A DNA stretch of 64,000 bases from Novosphingobium sp. NDB2Meth1. Its GTDB lineage: Bacteria; Pseudomonadota; Alphaproteobacteria; Sphingomonadales; Sphingomonadaceae. The stretch spans positions 310,001 to 374,000 of the forward strand of contig NZ_FPEH01000015.1 in assembly GCF_900117425.1 (NCBI RefSeq). The letters are read 5' to 3'. The notes under the pieces are model-generated. The model saw only the letters and a program-made list of their open reading frames with translations, did not search any database and was not told the DNA's origin. This document shows positions 53,143 through 62,491 of the stretch, piece after piece. Numbering within the stretch: position 1 is the stretch's first letter; each line of letters starts with the position of its first letter. Both the position numbers and the translations under genes were made by a program.

Positions 53143-56067
53143 TCAGAACTTGGCGCGGAAGCCGGCGTAGAACGACGTCCCGCTTGTCTCGGTCGGATAA
53201 GTGTATGAGCCGATGTCCGGCTGCTGGTTGAACAGGTTGTTCACGCCGCCGTAGAACTCCATCGTCTTGTTGACAGTGAAATTCGCCGAGACGTTGTGCA
53301 CCCAGCGCTCCTTGTACCAGGCGTACTTGGGGTCGACGTAGTTCGGGTTGCCGTTGGTGCGGTCAGCCGAATAGCGCCGGGTCTTGTCCCACCACGAAAC
53401 GCTGTAGTTGAAGCCGAACGGACCGGTCTGATAGCTGAGGTTCACGAAGGCCTGATACTGCGGCTGATAGGTCTCGCCCAGCGTGCTGCGCGGCGCGGCG
53501 CCCGGCGAATCAACAAAGGTCAGCGTATTGAGGTAGTTGCCGACAAACTTCAGCTGGAAGTCACCGATCTTCTCGAGGCGGAAGCCATAGTTCACATTGA
53601 GCTCGAGGCCCGAAGTGCGGAACGCGGCGACGTTCTGCGGCTGCACCGTGTAGTCCACAATCAGGCCACTGCCCGGTGCACGCACCAGCGAGGCGCAGAA
53701 CGGATTGTTGATCGTCGGCTGATCAACGCAGAGTTCGGCGAGCTTCTGGGCATCGACAGTGTTGATCGCTTGCTTGAGCTTGATGTCGTACCAGTCGAGC
53801 GCAATCGCGAGGCCTCGCACAAAGCTCGGCTGGATGACCACGCCGGCTGTCCACGTCCGCGCCTTTTCGGGCTGGAGGTTGGGATTGCCGCCGCTGGTGC
53901 CCGAGATGTTGACCGTGCGGGTATCCTCGAAGTTGGCTATCTCGGTGGGCGAGAGGCCGGCAGCCGTCAGCAGCGCCGTGCAGTTGGCCGCCCGGCTAGC
54001 AGTGCCGAGGCCGATGTTGGAGGGCAGGCAGGGATCGTCGAAGAACGTGAAGGTCTGCCCGGCCGCGCCATAAAGCTCGCCGATGTTGGGCGCGCGCACC
54101 GCTTGCGAGATCGTACCGCGGAACCGTATATCCGGAATTGGGGACCAGGCTGCATCGACCTTCCAGGTTGTCGCGCCGCCGGTCGAGGAGTAGTCCGCAT
54201 AACGCACCGCGCCGCTCACATCGAGCACGTGGAAAAACGGCTTGTCCTTCAGCAGCGGCAGATCGAGCTCGGCGAAGGCTTCCTTCACATCGAACTTGCC
54301 GCGCGTGATCCCCAGCTTGTTGGAGAAGGTGAGGCCCTGCTGCTCCAGCGGATCGGGTACGAAGCTCGAGCTTTCCTTGCGGTATTCGCCGCCGACCACG
54401 AAACCGACCGGGCCGCCGGGCAAGTTGAAGAAGCCGCGCGTATCCCCCGAGAGCGAAGCGTTCACCACGTGCTGGGTGATGCGCGAGCGCTCTGTCGTAT
54501 TGGCGCGCACGAAATCCACCCCCGCCGGATCGCTGCGACCTTCGCCGAAGAGATTGATCGGACGGCATTCACCCGGCTTGAACGTCACCGCGGCAGCCGC
54601 TGTCGGATCCAGATTGACGCGGCAAGTGATCTGCCCCGTCGCCGGATCGAGCACAGCATCGAGCGCGGCGTTGAAGCGGTCGGTGTAGCGGTCGTTGACG
54701 AAGCGGTTGGTCACATCGGTGCGACCGAAGACGTAGGAAACTTCGTAGTGCAGCGACGAGGATAGATCGCCTTCCGCGCCGATAACCGAGCGGAACGTCT
54801 CGCGCTTGATGTTCTCGCCGCGCTGACCGAGGTCGAAGTTGTCGCGCGTAACGAGCACGCCGCCATTGGCCGGATCGATCGCTGCCTGGATGCTCGCGGG
54901 GATATAGGGGTTATCCTGCGGCACGAAGATGTAATAGTCGAACGTCGGCTGCCCGAGCGAATAGGACTTCGTGTTCGCGTACTTGGTCTCGACAAACAGC
55001 TTGAGCGCCGGCGAGACTTCGAAGCGGGCGTTGAAGTTCACCACATGGCGCTTGATCGAGGGCAGCAGGTCGTTGCCGTAGTCTGAAACCAGTGTGTCGT
55101 CGCTGCCGCGTGAATAGCCGCCGGGGATCGAGGTGCCGAGGTTGTAGGGCGTGCCATCGCCGCGGAAGTCGGGGATGCCCTCAAAGGTCACGTCGACCGC
55201 TCCCTGCCGCGAAGACCACTCATAGCGGATGTCATCAAGCGGGATGCGGCTGTACACGCCCGGCGTGTTTGGCGTGTAGTCCGGGTTGCGGACGAACGTG
55301 ATCGCGCGCGAGCCGGTGAACTGCGGGCGGTCGCGCGTCTGCAGGCGGTCGCTGGCGCCATATTCGTAGGCCAGCGTCACATTGCCGCGCCCGCCGGCGA
55401 AGTTCTTGCCAACGGTCAGTGCAGCGAAGCGGTCGCCGGCATCGCCATACTTGCTGATCCCGGCCTGCGCCTGCGCGGCGACGCCTTCGAAGTTCTGCTT
55501 GAGCACGAAGTTGACCACGCCGGTCACGCCATCCGCACCATAGATCGCCGAGGCCCCGCCGGTGAGCACGTCGACCCGCTCGATCAGGCTGACCGGGATC
55601 GTATTGATATCGACCGCCTGCGAGCCTTGGACGCCGGACACCTGGCGACGCCCGTTGATCAGGACCAGCGTGCGGTCGACACCCAGATTGCGCAAATTGA
55701 GGAGGTTAAGGCCGGTATAACCTATTCCGGCGCGATCGCCCGAATTGTCGCGCGAGGTTTCCGAGCCGACCAGTGCGGGAAGGCTGGCGGTCAGGAAGGT
55801 GGTCACATTGGTGACGCCCTGCTTCTCGAGCAGATCTCTGCCGAAAGAAACCGTGGGGCTCGCGGTCTGGTAATCAGTCCGGCGCAGGCGCGTACCTGTG
55901 ACTACGATGTCGGCCGTATCCGGTGCCGGGGTCGTAGCGGTCGCATCGGGCGTTGAAGAACTCTGCGGCTCGGCCTGCGCCCATGCGGAGGTCGGAAGGT
56001 AAGTAGTTAGCGCAAGGGTCGAAGCAGCAACAAACAGGGCTGAGCGATGCGGGCGATTGAGCAACAT
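53143..56067 (-). CDS. TonB-dependent outer-membrane receptor
   Basis: 974-residue outer-membrane transporter. Signal peptide of about 30 residues (end AWA-QA), a short proline/threonine linker, the TonB-box-like segment DIVVTGTRLRR, a plug domain (VDVLTGGASAIYGADGVTGVVNF) and a long beta barrel ending in the terminal phenylalanine (FYAGFRAKF). The ligand is unknown; such receptors are abundant in sphingomonads and often carry large carbohydrates or aromatics. The ATG at 56067 follows GGGGGAAATT; one four codons earlier (56079) is inside that site. No sigma/anti-sigma pair is adjacent. Confidence 0.92.
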   Translation of the reverse strand: MLLNRPHRSALFVAASTLALTTYLPTSAWAQAEPQSSSTPDATATTPAPDTADIVVTGTRLRRTDYQTASPTVSFGRDLLEKQGVTNVTTFLTASLPALVGSETSRDNSGDRAGIGYTGLNLLNLRNLGVDRTLVLINGRRQVSGVQGSQAVDINTIPVSLIERVDVLTGGASAIYGADGVTGVVNFVLKQNFEGVAAQAQAGISKYGDAGDRFAALTVGKNFAGGRGNVTLAYEYGASDRLQTRDRPQFTGSRAITFVRNPDYTPNTPGVYSRIPLDDIRYEWSSRQGAVDVTFEGIPDFRGDGTPYNLGTSIPGGYSRGSDDTLVSDYGNDLLPSIKRHVVNFNARFEVSPALKLFVETKYANTKSYSLGQPTFDYYIFVPQDNPYIPASIQAAIDPANGGVLVTRDNFDLGQRGENIKRETFRSVIGAEGDLSSSLHYEVSYVFGRTDVTNRFVNDRYTDRFNAALDAVLDPATGQITCRVNLDPTAAAAVTFKPGECRPINLFGEGRSDPAGVDFVRANTTERSRITQHVVNASLSGDTRGFFNLPGGPVGFVVGGEYRKESSSFVPDPLEQQGLTFSNKLGITRGKFDVKEAFAELDLPLLKDKPFFHVLDVSGAVRYADYSSTGGATTWKVDAAWSPIPDIRFRGTISQAVRAPNIGELYGAAGQTFTFFDDPCLPSNIGLGTASRAANCTALLTAAGLSPTEIANFEDTRTVNISGTSGGNPNLQPEKARTWTAGVVIQPSFVRGLAIALDWYDIKLKQAINTVDAQKLAELCVDQPTINNPFCASLVRAPGSGLIVDYTVQPQNVAAFRTSGLELNVNYGFRLEKIGDFQLKFVGNYLNTLTFVDSPGAAPRSTLGETYQPQYQAFVNLSYQTGPFGFNYSVSWWDKTRRYSADRTNGNPNYVDPKYAWYKERWVHNVSANFTVNKTMEFYGGVNNLFNQQPDIGSYTYPTETSGTSFYAGFRAKF

Positions 56068-56147
56068 AATTTCCCCCATACGGAAGATTCAAAACTGACC
56101 GGGTCATACCAACCGTGCAAGTTCTTGAATCTACGAAAGTGTGTTAT

Positions 56148-56157
56148 CTTACGTAAG
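56148..56157. promoter_or_regulatory. Palindrome CTTACGTAAG upstream of the TonB-dependent receptor
   Basis: A perfect 10-bp palindrome 80 bases upstream of the receptor start, in a 221-base gap that is more AT-rich than its surroundings. It could be an operator half-site for receptor regulation. Another short hairpin (GCAAC/GTTGC) lies near 56202-56216. No promoter boxes were confidently recognised. The rest of the gap holds no gene. Confidence 0.3.
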
Positions 56158-56288
56158 TGATGCTTCTCGGTAACAGTGCCGATTGCATTCAACACACGAA
56201 GCAACACTTTGTTGCAGTGGGGATGTGTCGCAGCCACCCGACCTTAGGTGCAAGCGCTGACCTGCTCGCGCTGGTATTCGGTCGAGCT

Positions 56289-57509
56289 TCACGCCGCCTT
56301 GCGCATGTCCAGTTCAAGCCGCTGCCAGATCTCGACCAGCGCATCGGTCAGTTCGATCATCATCGCTTCGGTATGCGCCGGACCAGGCGTGAAGCGCAGA
56401 CGCTCGGTGCCGCGCGGCACGGTCGGATAGTTGATCGGCTGAACATAGACGCCGTATTCGGCGAGCAGGATGTCGCTGACCTTCTTGGCGCGCACCGGAT
56501 CGCCCACCATCAGCGGCACGATGTGGGTGGTGGAAGGCATCACCGGCAGACCGGCCTCGGCAAAGGCCTTCTTGAGGAACGCCGCCGCTGCCTGCTGGCC
56601 CTCGCGCTCGACGCTCGAGGCCTTGAGGTGGCGCACCGCCGCCAGCACGCCGGCCGCCAGCACCGGCGAAAGCGAAGTGGTGAAGATGAAGCCCGGCGCA
56701 TAGCTGCGGATCACGTCGACAATCCGGGCATCGGCCGCGATATAGCCGCCCATCACGCCAAACGCCTTGCCCAGCGTGCCTTCGATAATGTCGATGCGGT
56801 GGGCCGCCTCGTCACGCTCGGAAATGCCGCCGCCGCGCGCGCCGTACATGCCCACGGCGTGGACTTCGTCGATATAGGTGAGGGCGTTATACTTTTCGGC
56901 CAGATCGCAGATCGCGTGGATCGGGGCGACGTCGCCGTCCATCGAATAGACGCTTTCGAACGCGATGAGCTTGGGCAGCGCCGGATCGGTCTCGGTCAGC
57001 AGCTCTTCGAGATGGTCCACGTCGTTGTGGCGGAACACGCGCTTTTCAGCGCCCGAATTGCGGATGCCCGCGATCATGCTGGCATGGTTGAGCTCGTCCG
57101 AGAAGATCACGCAGCCGGGCAGGATCTTGGCGAGCGTCGATAAAGTGGCATCGTTCGAGACATAGCCCGAGGTGAACAGCAGCGCGCCCTGCTTGCCATG
57201 GAGGTCCGCCAGTTCGGCTTCCAGATCGACGTGGTAATGCGTATTGCCGCCGATGTTGCGCGTGCCGCCCGAGCCGGCGCCGACATCGTGCAGTGCTTCT
57301 TCCATCGCGCCGATGACCTTCGGGTGCTGGCCCATCGCGAGGTAGTCGTTCGAGCACCACACAGTGATCGGCTTGGGGCCATTGTGTCCGGCGAAGCAGC
57401 GCGCGTTGGGGTAGGCGCCCTTGTTGCGCAGGATATCGATAAAGACGCGGTAACGACCTTCAGTATGCAGACGCTCGATCGCGGAATCGAAAACCTGATC
57501 GTAATTCAC
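56289..57509 (-). CDS. hemA: 5-aminolevulinate synthase
   Basis: PLP enzyme condensing glycine and succinyl-CoA to 5-aminolevulinate, the first step of haem synthesis in alphaproteobacteria (C4 route). The 406-residue length is typical. Seen: [34 protein letters not shown], the acidic PLP contact in [12 protein letters not shown], and the Schiff-base lysine in [13 protein letters not shown]. The GTG at 57509 is chosen: GAGGAG lies 7 bases upstream and the product starts [11 protein letters not shown] as in the family; the longer open frame upstream is unlike it. The 181-base gap beyond holds a hairpin (AGCGGCG/CGCCGCT at 57619-57637) and no gene. Confidence 0.95.
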   Translation of the reverse strand: MNYDQVFDSAIERLHTEGRYRVFIDILRNKGAYPNARCFAGHNGPKPITVWCSNDYLAMGQHPKVIGAMEEALHDVGAGSGGTRNIGGNTHYHVDLEAELADLHGKQGALLFTSGYVSNDATLSTLAKILPGCVIFSDELNHASMIAGIRNSGAEKRVFRHNDVDHLEELLTETDPALPKLIAFESVYSMDGDVAPIHAICDLAEKYNALTYIDEVHAVGMYGARGGGISERDEAAHRIDIIEGTLGKAFGVMGGYIAADARIVDVIRSYAPGFIFTTSLSPVLAAGVLAAVRHLKASSVEREGQQAAAAFLKKAFAEAGLPVMPSTTHIVPLMVGDPVRAKKVSDILLAEYGVYVQPINYPTVPRGTERLRFTPGPAHTEAMMIELTDALVEIWQRLELDMRKAA

Positions 57510-57690
57510 CCGCGGCTCCTCATGAACCAGTTGCCACAACCCTGTGCGCAGCGCGCTCACGGAACCGGGGGTCCTTGGGGCGCTGTGACTGTCTTCGAAC
57601 CGACGCAAGCCCGAAGCGAGCGGCGCTTTACGCCGCTTGTCCGGGCAACGCCAGCGGCATTTCGGTCATTTCCCGGGAGGGCACAACGCC

Positions 57691-58632
57691 CTATTGCGGG
57701 CTCTTGTGCTCTCTCACGGGAAGCCGGGTGGGTGGCGCAGCGGCAAAACGTGGCCCCTCTGCCTGATCCTGCAACCAGCCGAGGTCGTGGCCGTAGACAA
57801 TCTTCAGCCCCGGTTCGCGTTCTCTGAGCCTCGCCAGCCCCTTGATCCATGCCAGCGTCTGCCGGCGATCTTCATGGCCGGTCCATTCCGCCGCGTAGCG
57901 TGACCGGGGGCGCTGCCATTCGACATTGCGCCGCATCGGGGCCGTGTCGCCAGCAAACAGATACTCGCGGCCATCCTGCAGGCGGACGTAGACCATCTGC
58001 GCGCCATCCATAAAACCCGGGGTGCGGACAATCGCGATGCCCGGCGCGATGGCGGCATAGGCGTAAGGGGCCATAAGGCCGGCAGGGGCAGGAGTGATGG
58101 TCTGCGTGAAGCTGGGAAAGAGCGCCTTGATGGTCTCCAGCTGCTGCGGATTGCCGATCAGCTTTTTTGCAACCGAACGATCTTCGACCAGCAGGGTCAC
58201 AAGTCCGCCAATATGGTCGAGATCCTCACTGGTGAAGATGACACGCCGCGCCGCGAGCAGCCAGCTCTCGGCGGTCTTCTGGATTTCCGGACGGTAGTTG
58301 TCATAGCCCGAGGTCGCGGCCTGGTCCTTGGTCAGGCCGACGTTGATGATCGTATCCCCGCCCGGCGTGAGCAGGCGCCACACGAACACGCCGGTCTGCT
58401 CGCTGCGCAACCCGCCGCCTGCAATGAGGTACGTGCCGGGCTCGGAATTGGTTGCGACGGCGGCATATTCGATCGCGACCGGACGCGGCCCCTTCTGGCT
58501 GTCGGCGAGTGTGCGCAGACGCGCAATGTCGATATCGCGCGGCGCGACGGACGTGGGGCCCGGATCCATCAGGAGCCAATAGTATGGCACCGCCACGATC
58601 AGGATCAGCAGCAAGGCAATCCGGTTCAGCAT
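57691..58632 (-). CDS. MBL-fold protein with altered metal site, membrane-anchored
   Basis: 313-residue protein with an N-terminal hydrophobic anchor (about residues 5-22) followed by a metallo-beta-lactamase fold. The usual HxHxDH motif is TSEDLDHIGG: S135 and D137 replace the two histidines, while D139 and H140 remain. The third histidine place reads TPGFMDGAQ, with phenylalanine. The bridging aspartate in FAGDTAPM and the late histidine in VYGHDLG are kept. Site-1 zinc ligands are therefore lost and site-2 ligands kept, so activity may be single-metal, iron-based or absent. The ATG at 58632 starts the anchor directly. Followed by nothing on this strand until hemA. Confidence 0.75.
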   Translation of the reverse strand: MLNRIALLLILIVAVPYYWLLMDPGPTSVAPRDIDIARLRTLADSQKGPRPVAIEYAAVATNSEPGTYLIAGGGLRSEQTGVFVWRLLTPGGDTIINVGLTKDQAATSGYDNYRPEIQKTAESWLLAARRVIFTSEDLDHIGGLVTLLVEDRSVAKKLIGNPQQLETIKALFPSFTQTITPAPAGLMAPYAYAAIAPGIAIVRTPGFMDGAQMVYVRLQDGREYLFAGDTAPMRRNVEWQRPRSRYAAEWTGHEDRRQTLAWIKGLARLREREPGLKIVYGHDLGWLQDQAEGPRFAAAPPTRLPVREHKSPQ

Positions 58633-58658
58633 GGTGCGGTGCAATAACCCCGATCCGG

Positions 58659-59462
58659 TCAGAACACCAGCCGCTGGCGAAGGCCATAGCGAGCCAGTGC
58701 CGGCATCAGTTTCGCATCGTCCGGATCGTCCTTCGTGAACAGCGCAAGGTCCCCGGTCTTGCCCGGTGCCCAGGCTTGCCCCTCGGTAAGGAAAGCGATT
58801 CGCCGCGCGATCCCGTCCGACCCGTCGACGAAGCGCACGCCCGGCCCGAAGGCCTCGACGAGCTCCGCCTCCAGCAGCGGGAAGTGCGTGCAGGCGAGCA
58901 CCACGGTGTCGATTCGCGCCCCGTCGGGCATCGCGCACAGTGCTGCTGCAGCACGCGCGAACACGGCCGGATCGACCGGTTCGCCGCGCAGCTTGGCTTC
59001 GGCAGCGGCAACCAGTTCGGGCGCGCCATGGCGCAGCAGGCGCTTGTCGGCGGCGAACTCGGCTTCGAGCCGGTCGACATAGCCCTGCCGGATCGTCGCT
59101 TCCGTCCCGAGCAGGCCGATCACGCCCGTTTGCGTCATCGCCGCCGCCGGCTTGATCGCGGGCACCGTCCCCACAATCGGCACTTCCAGCACTTCGCGCA
59201 CCGATGCGAGCGCGATCGTGCTTGCGGTGTTGCAGGCGATGCAGACGAGGCGAGGGTGATACCGCTCGGTCAGCCGCCCCAGCAGCCCCGAAACGCGCGC
59301 CGCGATCTGCGCCTCGGTCTTGCTGCCGTAGGGAAGGCCCGCATTGTCCGAGACGTACATGACCGGCGCCTGCGGCAGCACCTCGCGCACCTTGCCAAGC
59401 ACGGAAAGCCCGCCGACGCCGGAATCGAACATCAGGATCGGGGCGGCAGGATCAGGTGTCAT
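58659..59462 (-). CDS. murI: Glutamate racemase
   Basis: 267-residue cofactor-independent racemase that supplies D-glutamate for peptidoglycan. Two catalytic cysteines are in VCIACNTAST and VLACTHFPLLE. The N-terminus ILMFDSGVGGLSVL and VSDNAGLPYGSK are family signatures. The start at 59462 follows a GGCGGAC site; an upstream in-frame ATG at 59504 adds 14 residues not typical of the family. It is followed after 26 bases by the MBL-fold gene on the same strand and is divergent from plsY. Confidence 0.94.
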   Translation of the reverse strand: MTPDPAAPILMFDSGVGGLSVLGKVREVLPQAPVMYVSDNAGLPYGSKTEAQIAARVSGLLGRLTERYHPRLVCIACNTASTIALASVREVLEVPIVGTVPAIKPAAAMTQTGVIGLLGTEATIRQGYVDRLEAEFAADKRLLRHGAPELVAAAEAKLRGEPVDPAVFARAAAALCAMPDGARIDTVVLACTHFPLLEAELVEAFGPGVRFVDGSDGIARRIAFLTEGQAWAPGKTGDLALFTKDDPDDAKLMPALARYGLRQRLVF

Positions 59463-59544
59463 CGTCCGCCTTTCTATCGGGAGTGGCGGCAAAAAGGAAA
59501 GCATGCCTCTCCCCTTTGTGCCCGGCGGCGGTTAAGACCGAGGC

Positions 59545-60141
59545 ATGAACATCGCTTCACCGTCCATCGTCGGCGTTCTTGTCGCGGCCTATCTGCTGGG
59601 GTCGGTCCCGTTCGGTCTGCTGCTGACCCGCCTGTTCGGCGCGGGCGATCTGCGTAGCATCGGCTCCGGCAATATCGGCGCGACGAACGTGCTCCGCACT
59701 GGGCGCAAGGGCCTCGCGGCGGCGACGCTGCTGCTCGATCTTGCGAAAGGCGCGGCGGCCGTCCTGCTGGCGCGGGCGTACGTCCCGGGCACTGAAGCGC
59801 TCGCCGCCTTCGCCGCCGTCATCGGCCACTGCTTCCCGGTCTGGCTGCGCTTCAACGGCGGCAAGGGCGTAGCAACCACGATGGGTGTCTCGCTCGGTCT
59901 CGCCTGGCCGATCGGGCTTGCCTATGCCGTGGTCTGGCTGGGCATGCTCGCGGCAACGCGCATTTCCTCGCTCGGCGGCCTTTGCGCGGTGATCGCGGCG
60001 CCGATCGCGGCTAAGGTGCTCGGCTATTCGGCTTACGCTCCGGTGCTGGCCGCCATCGCGCTGCTGGTGATCTGGCTCCACCGCGCCAACATCGCCCGCC
60101 TTCGCGCCGGGACCGAACCGCGCATCGGCAGCAAGGGATGA
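59545..60141 (+). CDS. plsY: Glycerol-3-phosphate acyltransferase PlsY
   Basis: 198-residue inner-membrane enzyme that transfers the acyl group from acyl-phosphate to glycerol-3-phosphate, the first step of phospholipid synthesis. Five to six hydrophobic segments are visible. Conserved loops: [28 protein letters not shown] (substrate loop) and [13 protein letters not shown]. Typical length. The stop overlaps the dprA start by four bases (ATGA), a common plsY-dprA arrangement in alphaproteobacteria. Confidence 0.95.
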   Translation: MNIASPSIVGVLVAAYLLGSVPFGLLLTRLFGAGDLRSIGSGNIGATNVLRTGRKGLAAATLLLDLAKGAAAVLLARAYVPGTEALAAFAAVIGHCFPVWLRFNGGKGVATTMGVSLGLAWPIGLAYAVVWLGMLAATRISSLGGLCAVIAAPIAAKVLGYSAYAPVLAAIALLVIWLHRANIARLRAGTEPRIGSKG

Positions 60142-61277
60142 ACCTCGCCGCGCCTGTGCTGTCCCAGGCCGAAGTGTTCGCGCGGCTCAGCGTCTTGCGC
60201 TCCGCCGGTATCGGCCCGGTCAGCTACTATCACCTCATGCGCCGCTTCGGCGGTGCAGCGAAGGTGCTGGAAGCGCTGCCCGATATCGCCGGGCGCAGCG
60301 GCGCGCTCTATCGCCATGTCCCGCGCGAGCGGATCGTGGCTGAAATGGAGCGGTTGCAAGCAGCGGGCGGCCATTACCTCTTCCATGACTCCCCGGCCTA
60401 TCCCCGCCTGCTTGCCGCGCTCGAAACCCCACCGCCGGTGCTTACGTATCGCGGTGACCTCTCGCTGCTGGGGCAGGGCGCCGTCGCTCTTGTCGGCGCG
60501 CGAAACGCCTCCGCCGGCGCCTGCCGCCTTGCCCGCGAATATGGCGCTGCGCTCGCGGCGCGCGGCTACGCGGTTGTCTCCGGCCTCGCGCGCGGGATCG
60601 ACGCAGCCGCCCATCGCGGTGCGCTCGCGGCCATGGACAAAGGCGGCGGCACCATCGGCGTGATCGCCAGCGGGATCGACGTCACCTACCCGCCGGAACA
60701 TGCCGAGTTGCAGGAAGACATCGCCCGCCGCGGCCTGCTCCTCGCCGAAATGCCTCCGGGCACCGAACCGCTCGCGCGCCATTTCCCCTTCCGCAACCGG
60801 ATCATTGCCGGGCTCGCCGCAGGCACTGTCGTGGTGGAAGCCGCCCCGCGCTCGGGCTCGCTGATCACCGCGCGGCTCGCGGCGGAAGCGGGCCGCGAGG
60901 TCATGGCCGTTCCCGGCTCCCCGCTCGACAGCCGCTCGCGCGGCTGCAACGAACTGATCCGCGACGGCGCGATTCTCGTCCAGTCGGCGGACGACATCGC
61001 CGAACTGCTCGAGCGCTTCGAGGGTCCCTCCCGGCTCAAGCTGCGCGAGCCGGTCTGGGCCGGGCTGGACGAAGAGCAGCCGGAACGGGCCGACGATACG
61101 GACGCTGACGACCGCCCCGCAGACATCGCCCACCTGCTGGGCACCGCTCCTGTCGCCACCGACGAACTGATCCGCCAGAGCGGCGCCAGCGCAGGCGCCG
61201 TGCAGATGGCACTGATCGAACTCGAACTTGCCGGGCGACTGGTCCGGCATGCCGGCGGCCGCGTCTCGCTCGGCTGA
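60138..61277 (+). CDS. dprA: DNA-processing protein DprA
   Basis: 379-residue RecA loader for single-stranded DNA in natural transformation and recombination. Order: N-terminal helical (SAM/HhH-like) part to about residue 75, Rossmann-like DprA core with [35 protein letters not shown] and [12 protein letters not shown], and a C-terminal winged-helix domain (about 315-379). All three are complete. Translation is coupled to plsY by a 4-base overlap. Confidence 0.95.
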   Translation: MNLAAPVLSQAEVFARLSVLRSAGIGPVSYYHLMRRFGGAAKVLEALPDIAGRSGALYRHVPRERIVAEMERLQAAGGHYLFHDSPAYPRLLAALETPPPVLTYRGDLSLLGQGAVALVGARNASAGACRLAREYGAALAARGYAVVSGLARGIDAAAHRGALAAMDKGGGTIGVIASGIDVTYPPEHAELQEDIARRGLLLAEMPPGTEPLARHFPFRNRIIAGLAAGTVVVEAAPRSGSLITARLAAEAGREVMAVPGSPLDSRSRGCNELIRDGAILVQSADDIAELLERFEGPSRLKLREPVWAGLDEEQPERADDTDADDRPADIAHLLGTAPVATDELIRQSGASAGAVQMALIELELAGRLVRHAGGRVSLG

Positions 61278-61296
61278 ACCACCAATACGGTTACAA

Positions 61297-61323
61297 TTGA
61301 CGCTACCGATTTTTACCTATTAT
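61297..61323 (+). promoter_or_regulatory. Possible promoter upstream of the 61371 gene
   Basis: TTGACG (61297-61302) and TATTAT (61318-61323), 15 bases apart, lie in the 93-base gap after dprA. The boxes match sigma-70 type elements, but the spacing is short of the usual 17. The gap is AT-rich compared with its surroundings, which supports a promoter. A purine-rich GAGGGGAGAGGGG ribosome site follows near 61348-61360. Confidence 0.4.
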
Positions 61324-61370
61324 GGTCCGATCCGGACCTCGCAGGGGGCGAGGGGAGAGGGGACCTGACC

Positions 61371-62369
61371 ATGAAAAGCCGCAAATCCATTGCCTTGGCG
61401 CTCGCACTATCTGCGCTCGCGCTGCCCGGCGCCGCCTATGCGGGCGACTCCGCGCCCGTTAAGGTTTCCGGCAAGGAAGCCGTCAAGGGCGCGACCGGCG
61501 CTGCGGTGGCGGCTTTCAACGTCGGTTTCATTTTTGAATCGACCGACCAGACCAAGGCCACCGGCGGCCTGATGGGCGCTTTCGGCGGCACCACCAAGGC
61601 CAAGTCCTCGCTCGTCGGCGTGACGCCCGAGATGATGCAGAAGATCGCCGACGCCGCCTATGCCGATTTCACCGCCAAGCTCGCCGCTGCTGGTCTTTCC
61701 GTAAAGGACGCCGCGTCCGTCTTCGCCGCGCCCGAAATGGCCAAGCCGCATGGCCAGACCTCGCCGCTCGATATCTCGATCGCGCTCGAGAAGAACAGCA
61801 AGGGCAAGGCGACCTATGTGAAGCCCTCGGCACTGCCTACGCTGATCATGGTCGCGGGAGATTTCCAGGGCAGCGGCTTTTCGAGCATGGGCCTTGCCAT
61901 GGATGCGGGGCAGGCGGGCTCCGCTCTTTCGCAATATGCCAAGGCGGCCGGCGTGCCGGTGATTGACGTCACCTACCTCATCGACTTCTCCGACCAGAAG
62001 CGTCCGGGCGCCTTCAGCTTCGGCGGTCTTGAGGTGAACGCCAATCTCTCGGTCGTGCCGGGATACAGCCGGATGACGGTGTTCGGTCCCAACGGCAAGA
62101 CGACAACGGTCACGCTCAACCAGTCCGTCTCGGTCGACGGCGATTTCATCGACAAGCACGATGCCTCCAGCGGCACGGCGAAGACGACGCAGGCTGCGGC
62201 GAACGTGGCGGGCGGCGTCGCTGCGGCAATGGGCTTCGGCGGCATGCGCTTCGGCAAGACGCGCAAGTTCGAATTCGACGCCAAGCCCGGCAACTACGAG
62301 GAAGGCGCCGCCAAGGCCGCCGGTCTCGCCAACGATGTGCTGATCGGCCAGATCAACGCCCTGAAGTGA
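61371..62369 (+). CDS. Secreted protein of unknown function
   Basis: 332 residues with a clear signal peptide (hydrophobic core ALALALSALALPG, end AYA-GD). I do not recognise a named family. The mature protein is mixed alpha/beta, low in aromatic residues and cysteine-free, rich in alanine/glycine/lysine, with an AAANVAGGVAAAMGFGGM segment near residues 278-297 that could be a short hydrophobic hairpin. A strong GAGGGGAGAGGGG site precedes the ATG. It sits between dprA and topA with its own probable promoter, so it is likely an independently transcribed insertion into that conserved neighbourhood. Confidence 0.7.
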   Translation: MKSRKSIALALALSALALPGAAYAGDSAPVKVSGKEAVKGATGAAVAAFNVGFIFESTDQTKATGGLMGAFGGTTKAKSSLVGVTPEMMQKIADAAYADFTAKLAAAGLSVKDAASVFAAPEMAKPHGQTSPLDISIALEKNSKGKATYVKPSALPTLIMVAGDFQGSGFSSMGLAMDAGQAGSALSQYAKAAGVPVIDVTYLIDFSDQKRPGAFSFGGLEVNANLSVVPGYSRMTVFGPNGKTTTVTLNQSVSVDGDFIDKHDASSGTAKTTQAAANVAGGVAAAMGFGGMRFGKTRKFEFDAKPGNYEEGAAKAAGLANDVLIGQINALK

Positions 62370-62491
62370 ACCAGCAGCCTTAGGGCTGGACTTTCCTGCC
62401 AACCTGCGCAGAAACGCGGCGCTTGACGGTGGGGGCAAAACCTCCCCACCCTCGCGCGTACGTGTAAGGCCTCGAAAGTCCATCCTCGCCC

